The notes beneath the pieces were generated by a model. It did not search any database, was not told where the DNA came from, and worked only from the letters and a program-made list of their open reading frames with translations. This document shows, one piece after another, positions 30,210 to 37,759 of a DNA stretch of 53,761 bases. The translations under genes were made by a program, and so were the position numbers. The stretch covers positions 1 to 53,761 of the IMG/VR virus record IMGVR_UViG_3300050015_000366; one strand, written 5' to 3'. Within the stretch, counting starts at the first letter, position 1. Each line of letters opens with the position of its first letter. Origin of the DNA: a virus.

Positions 30210-31991
30210 ATGGCCGTGCCCAACGTCGAAGGCACGGCTCAGATTCGCGCCGCCGCCGCACAACCGAAGACGCCCTCGGGCTTTCCGATCCCGCCAGCCA
30301 CCGGCCAGCCTCCCGACCCAGGACAGACCCCGAACGCGAGCGACGCCAGCCGCCTCCTAGGCCCGATTCGCTACCAGTTCCCCTACGGCACCAACGCCAC
30401 CTTCACGCCGCGCGGCACACTGCGCCCGTTCGACCAGTTGCGCCGGATCGCCGACGCCTGCGCCGAGGTGCGGTTCTGCATCGAGACGCGCAAGGACCAG
30501 ATCTGCTCGCTCTCCTGGGACATCACGCCGAAGGACAGCAAGGCGACCGGGCAGAGCCTCGACGGCGAGATCAAGGCGGCGCGCGCGTTCTTCTCGGCGC
30601 CGGATCCTGGTCAGCCGCTCTCGACGTGGTTCCGCCAGGCGATCGAAGAGATCCTGGTCACCGACGCCCTGGCCATCTACCGCCGCCGCTCGCGCGGCGG
30701 AGACCTGCTCGGCCTCGAGCTCGTCGACGGCGCGACCTTCAAGTGCCAACTCGCCCAGGACGGACGGACGCCGAAGCCGCCGCTCGTGGCCTACCGCCAG
30801 ATCATCTACGGGCAGCCCGTCGCCGGCGGCGACTGCACGATCGACGACCTGATCTACCGCCCGCGCACCGTGCGGACGTGGACGCCCTACGGCATGAGCC
30901 CGACCGAGGCGGTCATGCTCGCCGTGACGGCCACGCTCAATCGCCAGGCCTTCGACGTCCTGCAATACACCGAGGGCACGCTGCCCGAGTCGTGGGCGAC
31001 GGTGCCGGAGTCCTGGCAGCCGAAGGACATCGACGAGTTCCAGACGTTCTTCGATTCCATGATGTCGGGGAACCTCACCCAGCGCAGCCGCGTGAAGTTC
31101 ATGCCGGCGGGCTCGAAGATCGAGTCGATGCGCCTGCGCGACTTTCAGGCCGGCTGGTACGAATGGTGGTTGAAGCTGATCGCGGCCGCCTTCGCCGTGC
31201 CGCCGTCCGAGCTGGGGTTCACGAACGACGTGAACCGAGCCACGTCGAAGAGCCAGGAGGACGTGGCCTTCCGCCGCGGCGTACGCCCGCTCGGGTCGTT
31301 CCTCAAAGAAATCTTCGACGACGTGCTCGCACGAGACCTGCGGCTTCCGCACCTCGAGTTCGTGTGGAAGAACACCGAGACCGAGGACCGCGCGAAGCAG
31401 GCGGCCGTCGACGAGATCCGCGTGCGCACCGGGATCGACAGCATCGACGAGATCCGCGTGCGCGACGGCCTGCCGATGATCGGCATGGGGAACGCCATCT
31501 TCACGCCGACCGGGCCGCTGTTCGTCGAGGATCTGATCGCGGACGTCGACGACGACCCGACGACCACGGAGACGAAGCCGGCTCCGGCCGCGCCCGCAAC
31601 GGCCACGCCGAAACCGTCCGCGCCGGCGCCGGAGCCAACGCCGCACACGGAAGGCGAAGCGCTGGACGGCCTCGAGGGCCAGGCCAAGGCGCTGGCGGCC
31701 GACCTCCGGCATTGGCGCACCGTGGCGCTCAAGGCGGCCAAGGCCGGCGCGCCCTGCAAGCCGTTCGTGAGCGCCGCGATCCCGCACGACGTCCACCACG
31801 AGATCGAGACAGCCCTGAAGGCCGCGACGACGCCGGCAGCCGTGCGCGCGCTGTTCGCCGAGATCGAGAAGCGCAAGCCGACGCTGCTCGAGCAGACGCG
31901 GATGCGTCGCAGGGTGCGCACAATGGCGGCCGACATTTTCCGGGCGCAAGGCGCCGCCCTGGTCGCGCACCTCGAGGAGCCCGCGTCATGA
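30210..31991 (+). CDS. Portal protein
   Basis: A 593-residue protein from the ATG at 30210; the frame is open from 30036 (TTG), which would add 58 Arg/Ala-rich residues, so the start is uncertain. Core features are those of HK97/SPP1-type portals: CAEVRFCIETRKDQICSLSW, the helical AFFSAPDPGQPLSTWFRQAIEEILVTDALAIYRR, LVDGATFKCQLAQDG, YGMSPTEAVMLAVTATLNRQ, and a clip/crown region FAVPPSELGFTNDVN. The C-terminal 150 residues are a Pro/Ala linker plus helices. It forms the dodecameric ring through which DNA is packaged. The stop overlaps the MuF gene start. Confidence 0.82.
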   Translation: MAVPNVEGTAQIRAAAAQPKTPSGFPIPPATGQPPDPGQTPNASDASRLLGPIRYQFPYGTNATFTPRGTLRPFDQLRRIADACAEVRFCIETRKDQICSLSWDITPKDSKATGQSLDGEIKAARAFFSAPDPGQPLSTWFRQAIEEILVTDALAIYRRRSRGGDLLGLELVDGATFKCQLAQDGRTPKPPLVAYRQIIYGQPVAGGDCTIDDLIYRPRTVRTWTPYGMSPTEAVMLAVTATLNRQAFDVLQYTEGTLPESWATVPESWQPKDIDEFQTFFDSMMSGNLTQRSRVKFMPAGSKIESMRLRDFQAGWYEWWLKLIAAAFAVPPSELGFTNDVNRATSKSQEDVAFRRGVRPLGSFLKEIFDDVLARDLRLPHLEFVWKNTETEDRAKQAAVDEIRVRTGIDSIDEIRVRDGLPMIGMGNAIFTPTGPLFVEDLIADVDDDPTTTETKPAPAAPATATPKPSAPAPEPTPHTEGEALDGLEGQAKALAADLRHWRTVALKAAKAGAPCKPFVSAAIPHDVHHEIETALKAATTPAAVRALFAEIEKRKPTLLEQTRMRRRVRTMAADIFRAQGAALVAHLEEPAS

Positions 31992-33514
31992 CGCCCGAGC
32001 AGCTCCGCCACCTGCTCGTGACGTTCCCGTGGGACAAGTGGGACGCGGAGTGGAAGCAAAAGTACGAGCCGCTCCACCGCGAGCTGCTCACCCTGGGCGG
32101 CGCCGCGGGCGCGACCGAGGCCGGGGGCGCGTTCGCGATCGACGACCCGATCGTGTCGGCGCTCAGCGAGCGCTACGTCGGCGAGCTCATCACGGAGCTC
32201 CAAGGCACGACGCGCGACGCGGTCTCCGCGCTCATCGAACGGACGATTGAAGACGGCCAGGCGGCGGCCTCTGGCGCGACGCCGTTCGAGCTGGGCACGG
32301 CGATCCGGGACGCGGTGCGCGAAGAGTTCTCCGGCTACGAGCGCTGGCGCGCGGACCGGATCGCCCGCACGGAATGCCTCCTACCTGAGACGCAGGTTGA
32401 CGCTGCTGTGGTGCGGGCAGCTCACAGACGGCCGTATGAAGGTCAGGTGGTCGAGGTCGAGACTGCCTCTGGCCGCCAGTTCACCGCAACCCCGAATCAC
32501 CCGATGCTCACGAGCTCTGGATGGCTTCCGTCTGGTCTCCTGGCAGAAGGCCACGATCTCGTCTGCGACAGTTTCCAAGAGCACCATGGTGCGACGGGCG
32601 ATCAGGATGTACAGCGACACCCATCCACGATCGCGCAGGTATTTGATGCGGTCGAGGCAGTAGGGGTCACGGAACGGCGTCGTTGTGCCGATCCAGACTT
32701 CCACGGCGACGGGCGGAAGGGCTATGTCGATGTTGCGTGTCCCAACGGGACGCTGACGCTCGGCAGATTCTCCGCGATCGACCAGCCACTGATGGAGTCG
32801 TTCTTCGCCCCATCCGATCAGGCGCGTGCGCGTTTCTGCGGCCGATGTAAACGCCTTCTCCCGATTGAGCAGACGTTGTGCCTCTGCGGCGTTTCTCGTG
32901 GCGACACCGGCCTCGCGCAGCCTGCGCTCGATAGCAGTGTTCGAGACGCCAAACCGCGCACAGAGGTCGACGACGGACTCGCCGTTCATGTAGCGCCTGA
33001 CGATTTGGTCAGAGGGCAGTCCCCGCAGGGTCCGCGGATGCTCGCCGCGAGCGAACCTGGCCAGGGCAGCATCGGACAGGCTGCGTTGAACGCCGGCTCG
33101 ACGAACGACATCAACCACCCAGTCAGCCTTGACGCCAAGCTCTCTGGCTATAGCCGTCGAGCCGAGCCCGGACAAATACAACTTGATCGCGTTCTCTCGG
33201 TGCGCATCAGGCAGTGGTCTGGACATGTGTTCAACCTCACGACCAGTGACGGTTACTTCGCCATTGCGGGTGGATTATACAGCGGGAACACGGCGATAGT
33301 CTACAACCAAGGCGCAGCGCTCGCCTACCACCAGAACGGGATCACGCACGTGGTGATCAGCGACGGACAGGGCGAGAACGGATGCGAGGAGTGCGAAGCC
33401 GTCGACGGCGAGATCTGGACCATCGAAGAGTTCCTGGCCGAACCGACTGCCCACCCGAACTGCACCAGGTCGGCGAGCCCGGCCGAGGCTGACGAGGCCG
33501 AAGAGGCCGCATAG
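31988..33514 (+). CDS. MuF/SPP1 gp7-like minor head protein interrupted by an intein
   Basis: A 508-residue precursor starting at an ATGA overlap with the portal gene. The N-extein (129 residues) ends RADRIARTE; the C-extein (74 residues) begins TAIVYNQGAALAYHQNG and continues ENGCEECEAVDGEIW...HPNC. Joined, IARTET..YNQG...Y plus the CxxC and HPNC elements give the typical MuF-domain motif. The spliced protein would be 203 residues, which is short for the family. Such proteins sit at the portal and help head assembly or DNA ejection. Confidence 0.83.
   Translation: MTPEQLRHLLVTFPWDKWDAEWKQKYEPLHRELLTLGGAAGATEAGGAFAIDDPIVSALSERYVGELITELQGTTRDAVSALIERTIEDGQAAASGATPFELGTAIRDAVREEFSGYERWRADRIARTECLLPETQVDAAVVRAAHRRPYEGQVVEVETASGRQFTATPNHPMLTSSGWLPSGLLAEGHDLVCDSFQEHHGATGDQDVQRHPSTIAQVFDAVEAVGVTERRRCADPDFHGDGRKGYVDVACPNGTLTLGRFSAIDQPLMESFFAPSDQARARFCGRCKRLLPIEQTLCLCGVSRGDTGLAQPALDSSVRDAKPRTEVDDGLAVHVAPDDLVRGQSPQGPRMLAASEPGQGSIGQAALNAGSTNDINHPVSLDAKLSGYSRRAEPGQIQLDRVLSVRIRQWSGHVFNLTTSDGYFAIAGGLYSGNTAIVYNQGAALAYHQNGITHVVISDGQGENGCEECEAVDGEIWTIEEFLAEPTAHPNCTRSASPAEADEAEEAA
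32375..33289 (+). mobile_element. Intein in the MuF-like head protein (305 residues)
   Basis: It begins with Cys1 (CLLPETQVDAAVVRAAHRRP, block A), then EGQVVEVETASGRQF and block B ATPNHPMLTSSGW. Its end has LDRVLSVRIRQWSGHVFNLT (block F) and YFAIAGGLYSGN (block G), with Thr as the +1 residue. The penultimate residue is Gly instead of the usual His. The middle of this frame contains no endonuclease; the opposite strand codes for one over nearly the full length. Insertion at ARTE/TA lies in the most conserved part of the MuF motif. Confidence 0.87.
32381..33226 (-). CDS. HTH plus PD-(D/E)XK-like homing endonuclease, antisense inside the intein
   Basis: A 281-residue protein, fully inside the MuF intein on the other strand. 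Residues 9-47 (RENAIKLYLSGLGSTAIARELGVK) and 72-108 (DQIVRRYMNGESVVDLCARFGVSNTAIE) are two resolvase-like HTH units. Residues 127-225 form a nuclease of the Vsr/DUF559 type: Glu141/142 in GWGEERLHQWLVDRG, Asp167 in VGTRNIDIAL, Glu176 in VAVEVWIG, then RIKYLRDRGWVSLYIL. The tail (EHRVIRGCGELAARGSLDLD) resembles free-standing phage homing enzymes as I remember them. Shine-Dalgarno GAGGT is 7-8 nt before the ATG at 33226. The expected target is the intein-less MuF gene. Confidence 0.8.
   Translation of the reverse strand: MSRPLPDAHRENAIKLYLSGLGSTAIARELGVKADWVVDVVRRAGVQRSLSDAALARFARGEHPRTLRGLPSDQIVRRYMNGESVVDLCARFGVSNTAIERRLREAGVATRNAAEAQRLLNREKAFTSAAETRTRLIGWGEERLHQWLVDRGESAERQRPVGTRNIDIALPPVAVEVWIGTTTPFRDPYCLDRIKYLRDRGWVSLYILIARRTMVLLETVADEIVAFCQETRRKPSRAREHRVIRGCGELAARGSLDLDHLTFIRPSVSCPHHSSVNLRLR
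33274..33303 (-). promoter_or_regulatory. Antisense promoter of the intein endonuclease
   Basis: On the minus strand a perfect -10 TATAAT lies at 33279-33274 and a -35-like TAGACT (4 of 6 matches) at 33303-33298, with an 18-nt spacer. The -10 is embedded in intein codons for GLY, and the -35 in the C-extein codons IVY. The predicted start is near 33267, about 40 nt before the ATG at 33226. A perfect TATAAT is rare in this GC-rich sequence. Confidence 0.6.
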
Positions 33515-33524
33515 GAGCACGCAC

Positions 33525-34961
33525 ATGGCAGGACATCTCGAGCACGCAAAGTCGCAGACCGCGCCCGTCGAGCCGCCCGTTCGGCTGCTGATTCCAATCG
33601 TGAAGGTGGACGCGACGAAGCGCCTGGTGCGCGGCGTCGCGACGGCTGAAGTGCTCGACAGCCAGGGCGAGATCGTGGACTACGAGTCCGCGAAGGACGC
33701 CTTCTCGCGCTGGCGCGGCAATGTGCGCGAGATGCACCAGCCGAAGGCCGTCGGCAAGCGGACGGACGTCACCTTCGACGACGCGACGAAGCAGATCGTG
33801 GTCGAGAGCTATATCAGCAAGGGCGCGCCGGACACGTGGGAGAAGGTCCAGGACGGCACGCTCTCGATGTACAGCATCGGCGGGACCGCACGCGAACGCC
33901 GGCCGGAGAAGTGCGGCGATGCCGTCGCATCGCGCCTGTTCGTCAAGGACCTCACCGAGCTCTCGCTCGTCGACAACGGCGCCTGCCCGGTCGCGACCTT
34001 CGACCTGGTCAAGGCCGTCGATGGCCAGCCGACCGAGGTCCAGCCCGAGGATCCGTCCGGCGAGGCGGAGCCGGCCGCCGCGGACACCACGAAGCAGGCC
34101 GCGGACGTCGTGCCTGAACCCTGGGACCTGACGCGCGCCCTCGCCGTGATCGCGCAGCTCGAGGAGCTCCTGGCCGACGAGGCCTGGTCCGCGCGCTATT
34201 CCAGCGATCCGGCCGTGGCCGTGGCCGAGCGGGCCCAGGTGGAGATGCTGCGAACCGCCATCGAGGCCGTCGTGGCGTTCTTCCTCGCCGAGCACGATGA
34301 GCAGTTCACGCTGCCGGCCGCGGGTGACGCCGAGGCGGTCGCGATGTTCGCCCGTGCGGTCATTGCCAAGGCTGGCGCGCGGAACAGCAAGAAGGACCTC
34401 GAAACGATTCAGAAGGTGCACGACCACGCCGTCACGCTCGGCGCGACGTGTGCCACCACGGAAAAGCTGGCGACGCAGGTTGCCACCCCGGCCGCGCTTC
34501 CTCCCGCGGCCCCGGCTCCCGAGCCGACGACACCCGCGTCGCCAGCCCCTCTCGTGAAGGCGGAGGACAGCCCGGTCGTCAAGGCCCTCCAGACCGACCT
34601 CGCACAGGCCACGGACGCGCTCGTGAAGACCACGGCCACGCTCACGGAGCAGCAGGCGACGATCGCCGCGCAAGCGGGATCGATCGCGAAGCTCGAGGCG
34701 TGGGTCGAGACCTTCAAGCAGCAGCCGTTGCCGGGCGGCCCGGTCGCGCGGGTCGTGACGGTCGAGAAGACGCTGGGCGGACCGCCGGCTGGCGGCGGCG
34801 CCGAGATCGACCCCGCCGCGATGGAGGCCGCGTTCAAGGCCCTCATCGCCGCGGCCCCGACGGCGGTCGAGAAGGACCGGATCGTCCAGCAGTACATCAA
34901 GTGGCAGCAGGACAGCGGCGTGACCGCGGTGAAGCTCGAGCGTCGAGCCCACCTGCAGTAA
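33525..34961 (+). CDS. HK97-type prohead protease fused to a scaffold-like region
   Basis: A 478-residue protein. The first 170 residues have the prohead serine protease pattern: LVRGVATAEVLDSQGEIVD, a catalytic His in VREMHQPKAVGK, a Ser in DGTLSMYSIGG, and TELSLVDNGACP. The rest is Ala/Glu-rich with coiled coil (QTDLAQATDALVKTTATLTEQQA) and a short C-terminal helix, like a scaffold/delta domain. A fused protease-scaffold makes sense because no separate scaffold gene lies before the capsid gene. It would mature the prohead by cutting itself and the capsid N-terminus. Confidence 0.8.
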   Translation: MAGHLEHAKSQTAPVEPPVRLLIPIVKVDATKRLVRGVATAEVLDSQGEIVDYESAKDAFSRWRGNVREMHQPKAVGKRTDVTFDDATKQIVVESYISKGAPDTWEKVQDGTLSMYSIGGTARERRPEKCGDAVASRLFVKDLTELSLVDNGACPVATFDLVKAVDGQPTEVQPEDPSGEAEPAAADTTKQAADVVPEPWDLTRALAVIAQLEELLADEAWSARYSSDPAVAVAERAQVEMLRTAIEAVVAFFLAEHDEQFTLPAAGDAEAVAMFARAVIAKAGARNSKKDLETIQKVHDHAVTLGATCATTEKLATQVATPAALPPAAPAPEPTTPASPAPLVKAEDSPVVKALQTDLAQATDALVKTTATLTEQQATIAAQAGSIAKLEAWVETFKQQPLPGGPVARVVTVEKTLGGPPAGGGAEIDPAAMEAAFKALIAAAPTAVEKDRIVQQYIKWQQDSGVTAVKLERRAHLQ

Positions 34962-34979
34962 CGGCCCGTCCCTTTCGCG

Positions 34980-34997
34980 CCGCCCTTGAGGGGGCGG
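34980..34997 (+). terminator. Short hairpin before the capsid gene
   Basis: CCGCCC (34980-34985) pairs with GGGCGG (34992-34997) across the loop TTGAGG. It sits between the protease stop and the capsid ribosome site (AGGAG, 35000-35004). It could be an mRNA-processing or stabilising element rather than a true terminator. Confidence 0.4.
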
Positions 34998-35011
34998 TCA
35001 GGAGCTGAGTC

Positions 35012-36388
35012 ATGGAACCCATCGATGCCGCCCTCGCCAAGGTGAAGGAAATCCTGGCCGGGTCGCCGTCCGCCGACTTCATCCCCGGTGTCCGCAAGGA
35101 CATCACGACCTCGACTGGCCTCGTGGCCTACAACCTCGAGCCGGCCGCCCGCCTGCTCGTCCCGATGACCACGCCGCTGCGCAACCGCATCCCGCGCGTG
35201 AACAACACCCGCGGCGGCACGGCGGCGCACTGGAAGCTCATCACGGCCCTCGACAACGCGCGCACGGACGTCTTCACGGCCGAGGGCACCAAGGCCGGCA
35301 CCATCAGCATCACGACCGCCGACAAGTCGGCGACGTACGCGACGATCAGCAAGGGCGACAACATCACGTTCCAGGCCGTCAAGGCGGCGCTGTCCTTCGA
35401 GGACGCGCTGGCGAAGATGCCGCTGCGGCTGCTCAAGGACGTGATGATCGACGAGGAACGCGCGATCATCGGCGGCCGGATCGCCGCGCTCGGCGCCGTG
35501 GCCGCGCCGACGTGCACGCCGATCACCACGGGCGGCACGATCATCGACACGACCTACTACGTCGTGTGCCGGGCGGTCACCGCGATCGGCCGCGGGAAGA
35601 AGTCGGCGACGGCGACGGCGGTCGTCACCACGGGCACGGACCACCTGAACAGCATCGGCTGCCACTCCGCCTACGTCGAGGGCGCCGTGAAGTACGAGTG
35701 GTACGTCGGGACCGTGGACGATGGCTCGGAGAAGCTCGAGGCGACCACCTACACCAACTCCGTGAACCTGACCGCGATCGCGGGCACGGGCGCGACGCTG
35801 CCGGCGGACAACTCGGCCGACGCGAACGGCTTCGACGGCCTGCTCGCGCTCCTGACCGCGGCCAACGGCGCCTACGTCCACACGCTGGCCACCGGGGCGG
35901 ACGGCGTCGGGACGAAGCTGGCGCTGTCGGACCTCGACACGATGTTCCAGTCGCTCTGGGACAGCTCCAGGGCGAATCCGGAGGTCCTCGAGGTCGCGTC
36001 GCAGCAGGCGATCGACATCACCAATCTCGTGCTGGCGGCCAACGGCGGCCCGACGCTCTACGTCGCCTCCGGCGACAAGACGGAGATCGGCGCGGTCACC
36101 GGCGGCTACCGGGTGACCCACTACATCAACAAGGTGACGGGGCGCCCCGTGCAGCTCGAGGTCAACCCGTACATGCCGAAGGGCACGCTGTCGGCGCTGT
36201 CCTTCGAGATCCCGTTCTCGGCGAGCGAGATCACGAACGGCATCGAGGTCGAGACGCAGCAGGACTACCTGCAGATCGACTACCCGATCGTCGCGCCGAA
36301 GTACGAGAAGGAGGTCTTCGTCATCGAGGTCCTCAAGCTCTACTTCGCGCTCGGCTGCGGCGTGATCCGCAACATCGCCAACGGGTAA
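35012..36388 (+). CDS. Major capsid protein (HK97 fold)
   Basis: A 458-residue protein directly after the protease-scaffold gene, with a strong ribosome site. The N-terminus (IPGVRKDITTSTGLVAYNLEPAARLLVPMTTPLRNRIPRV) and the E-loop-like region (WKLITALDN...AEGTKAGTISIT) are typical of HK97-type capsids. The middle (about residues 165-255: IDTTYYVVCRAVTAIGRGKKSATAT...KYEWYVGT) looks like an inserted Ig/FN3-like domain that would project from the shell. The C-terminal half (LSDLDTMFQSLWDSS; NPYMPKGTLSALSFEIPF) is P-domain-like. A strong hairpin follows the gene. Confidence 0.85.
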   Translation: MEPIDAALAKVKEILAGSPSADFIPGVRKDITTSTGLVAYNLEPAARLLVPMTTPLRNRIPRVNNTRGGTAAHWKLITALDNARTDVFTAEGTKAGTISITTADKSATYATISKGDNITFQAVKAALSFEDALAKMPLRLLKDVMIDEERAIIGGRIAALGAVAAPTCTPITTGGTIIDTTYYVVCRAVTAIGRGKKSATATAVVTTGTDHLNSIGCHSAYVEGAVKYEWYVGTVDDGSEKLEATTYTNSVNLTAIAGTGATLPADNSADANGFDGLLALLTAANGAYVHTLATGADGVGTKLALSDLDTMFQSLWDSSRANPEVLEVASQQAIDITNLVLAANGGPTLYVASGDKTEIGAVTGGYRVTHYINKVTGRPVQLEVNPYMPKGTLSALSFEIPFSASEITNGIEVETQQDYLQIDYPIVAPKYEKEVFVIEVLKLYFALGCGVIRNIANG

Positions 36389-36400
36389 GGCTCCAGGAGG

Positions 36401-36433
36401 CGAGGGCGGGGGACCTCAAGCCCCCCGCCCTCG
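36401..36433 (+). terminator. Strong hairpin after the capsid gene
   Basis: A perfect 12-bp stem, CGAGGGCGGGGG (36401-36412) with CCCCCGCCCTCG (36422-36433), with a 9-nt loop. It lies 12 nt after the capsid stop. There is no U tract. It could raise capsid mRNA stability and limit read-through into the connector genes. Confidence 0.65.
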
Positions 36434-36442
36434 TGACACACG

Positions 36443-36742
36443 ATGCGATTCCGTCATCCGTTCCTCGTCTCGGGCGTTGTCGCACAGGGCGGCCAGTCCT
36501 GGCCCGTTGAGGCTGGCGTGATCGACGTCCCTGAAGACGTCGGCCGGACCGAAGGCTGGCAGCGGGCACCGGCCGCGCCCGTGATGCCAACGGTCGCTGA
36601 ACCCGAGCCATCCGCCGAGGCAGTGTCCGAACCCGAGCAGGCGGACGTGCCGAGTCCGGAGGTATCCGAACCAACGCCGGCGGCGGACATCGAACCGCCC
36701 AAACCCGATCGCAAGACGCGGCCCTTCCGCGCGAAAGGATAG
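36443..36742 (+). CDS. Small hypothetical head protein
   Basis: A 99-residue protein. The first 40 residues (FRHPFLVSGVVAQGGQSWPVEAGVIDVPEDVG) form a small beta domain. The rest is an acidic Pro/Glu-rich tail ending in Lys/Arg. Located between capsid and connector genes; perhaps a capsid-associated or head-completion accessory. Confidence 0.5.
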   Translation: MRFRHPFLVSGVVAQGGQSWPVEAGVIDVPEDVGRTEGWQRAPAAPVMPTVAEPEPSAEAVSEPEQADVPSPEVSEPTPAADIEPPKPDRKTRPFRAKG

Positions 36743-36747
36743 CGACC

Positions 36748-37539
36748 ATGAAGCGACTGCAGACGGGCCTGATCCTCGCCGGCCTGGTGGCCATGCTGAT
36801 GGCGGTCACGTGGGCGGCCCCGACCGACCAGGCGATCCCGCGCCGCACGACCGTGACCTGTCCGGACACGGCGCCGTACGTCTACTACAACACCAGCGAC
36901 CTGCTCTGGCACTGCACCGACACGCCGGTGCTGGCCAGCAACGCGGCCTTCCCGGCCTACGGGACGACCACGACCCCGCTGACGACGTCGACCGCCAACA
37001 AGAACTTCCTCGGCTTCTGGGTCCAGTCCACCGCGACGACCGGCGACGCCAGGGGGATGTACTTGCGGCTCTACCTGTCCGGTGGGGGCAGCGGCGAGGC
37101 GGGCCGGTTCTACACGACCATCAACAACGGGACCGTCGCGGTCGGCGGCACCGTGAACGGCGCGCACATCAGCCTCAATGCGACCGGGGCGAGTGCGGCC
37201 GTCTCCGGGTCAGCCAACGCGGTCCGCGCGACGCTCGACCTGGCCTCGACGGTCGGGGCGATCGGCGGCACGCTGGCCGTCATCAGGGCCGACACCAACA
37301 TTGCGACCGGCCCGACCGTTCCAGCCACAACGGCGTTCATGGCCTTCGACAACGCCGGCACGCAGAAGCTCGGCTACCTGTTCAACATCACGAACCCGGA
37401 CACGTCCGCGATGTTCGTGAACGCAGGCACGGGCGCCCAGTCCTGCGGGGTGTCGACGGGCGCGGTCGCTAACAAGGTCCTGAAGATCACCGTCGGCGGC
37501 GTCAACTACTGGCTGCCGCTCTGCTCGAGCAATTCGTAA
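36748..37539 (+). CDS. Putative decoration or fibre protein with signal-peptide-like N-terminus
   Basis: A 263-residue protein. Residues 1-24 (MKRLQTGLILAGLVAMLMAV ending in TWA) have the charge, hydrophobic core and Ala-x-Ala-like end of a Sec signal. The mature part is Gly/Thr/Ala-rich and beta-prone (NNGTVAVGGTVNGAHISLNA), like head-decoration or fibre proteins, and ends in Cys-containing LPLCSSNS. It lies between head genes. A signal peptide on a virion-module protein is odd. Confidence 0.55.
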   Translation: MKRLQTGLILAGLVAMLMAVTWAAPTDQAIPRRTTVTCPDTAPYVYYNTSDLLWHCTDTPVLASNAAFPAYGTTTTPLTTSTANKNFLGFWVQSTATTGDARGMYLRLYLSGGGSGEAGRFYTTINNGTVAVGGTVNGAHISLNATGASAAVSGSANAVRATLDLASTVGAIGGTLAVIRADTNIATGPTVPATTAFMAFDNAGTQKLGYLFNITNPDTSAMFVNAGTGAQSCGVSTGAVANKVLKITVGGVNYWLPLCSSNS

Positions 37540-37552
37540 CCGGAGCCTGACG

Positions 37553-37756
37553 ATGCTGGGACAGCGACTGAAGACGGCGGCGGAGGAGGGCCTGGTCTGC
37601 GGCGTCAAGTGGGCCGTGGCGATCCTTATCGTCGCCGTCGTCATCGCCTGGGCGCTCGGGGATTACGCCGTTGTGAGACAGCGGTCGCTCAACGGCCAGG
37701 TCGCGTTCGAATGCTGGCAGCATCCGCAGGCCTGCCAGGCGCCGGCAGGAAAGTAA
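37553..37756 (+). CDS. Small membrane protein
   Basis: A 67-residue protein with one transmembrane helix (VKWAVAILIVAVVIAWALG) after a basic/amphipathic start and a short Cys-containing tail (FECWQHPQACQ). Unknown; it is unusual to find a membrane protein between head and connector genes. Confidence 0.5.
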   Translation: MLGQRLKTAAEEGLVCGVKWAVAILIVAVVIAWALGDYAVVRQRSLNGQVAFECWQHPQACQAPAGK

Positions 37757-37759
37757 CCG

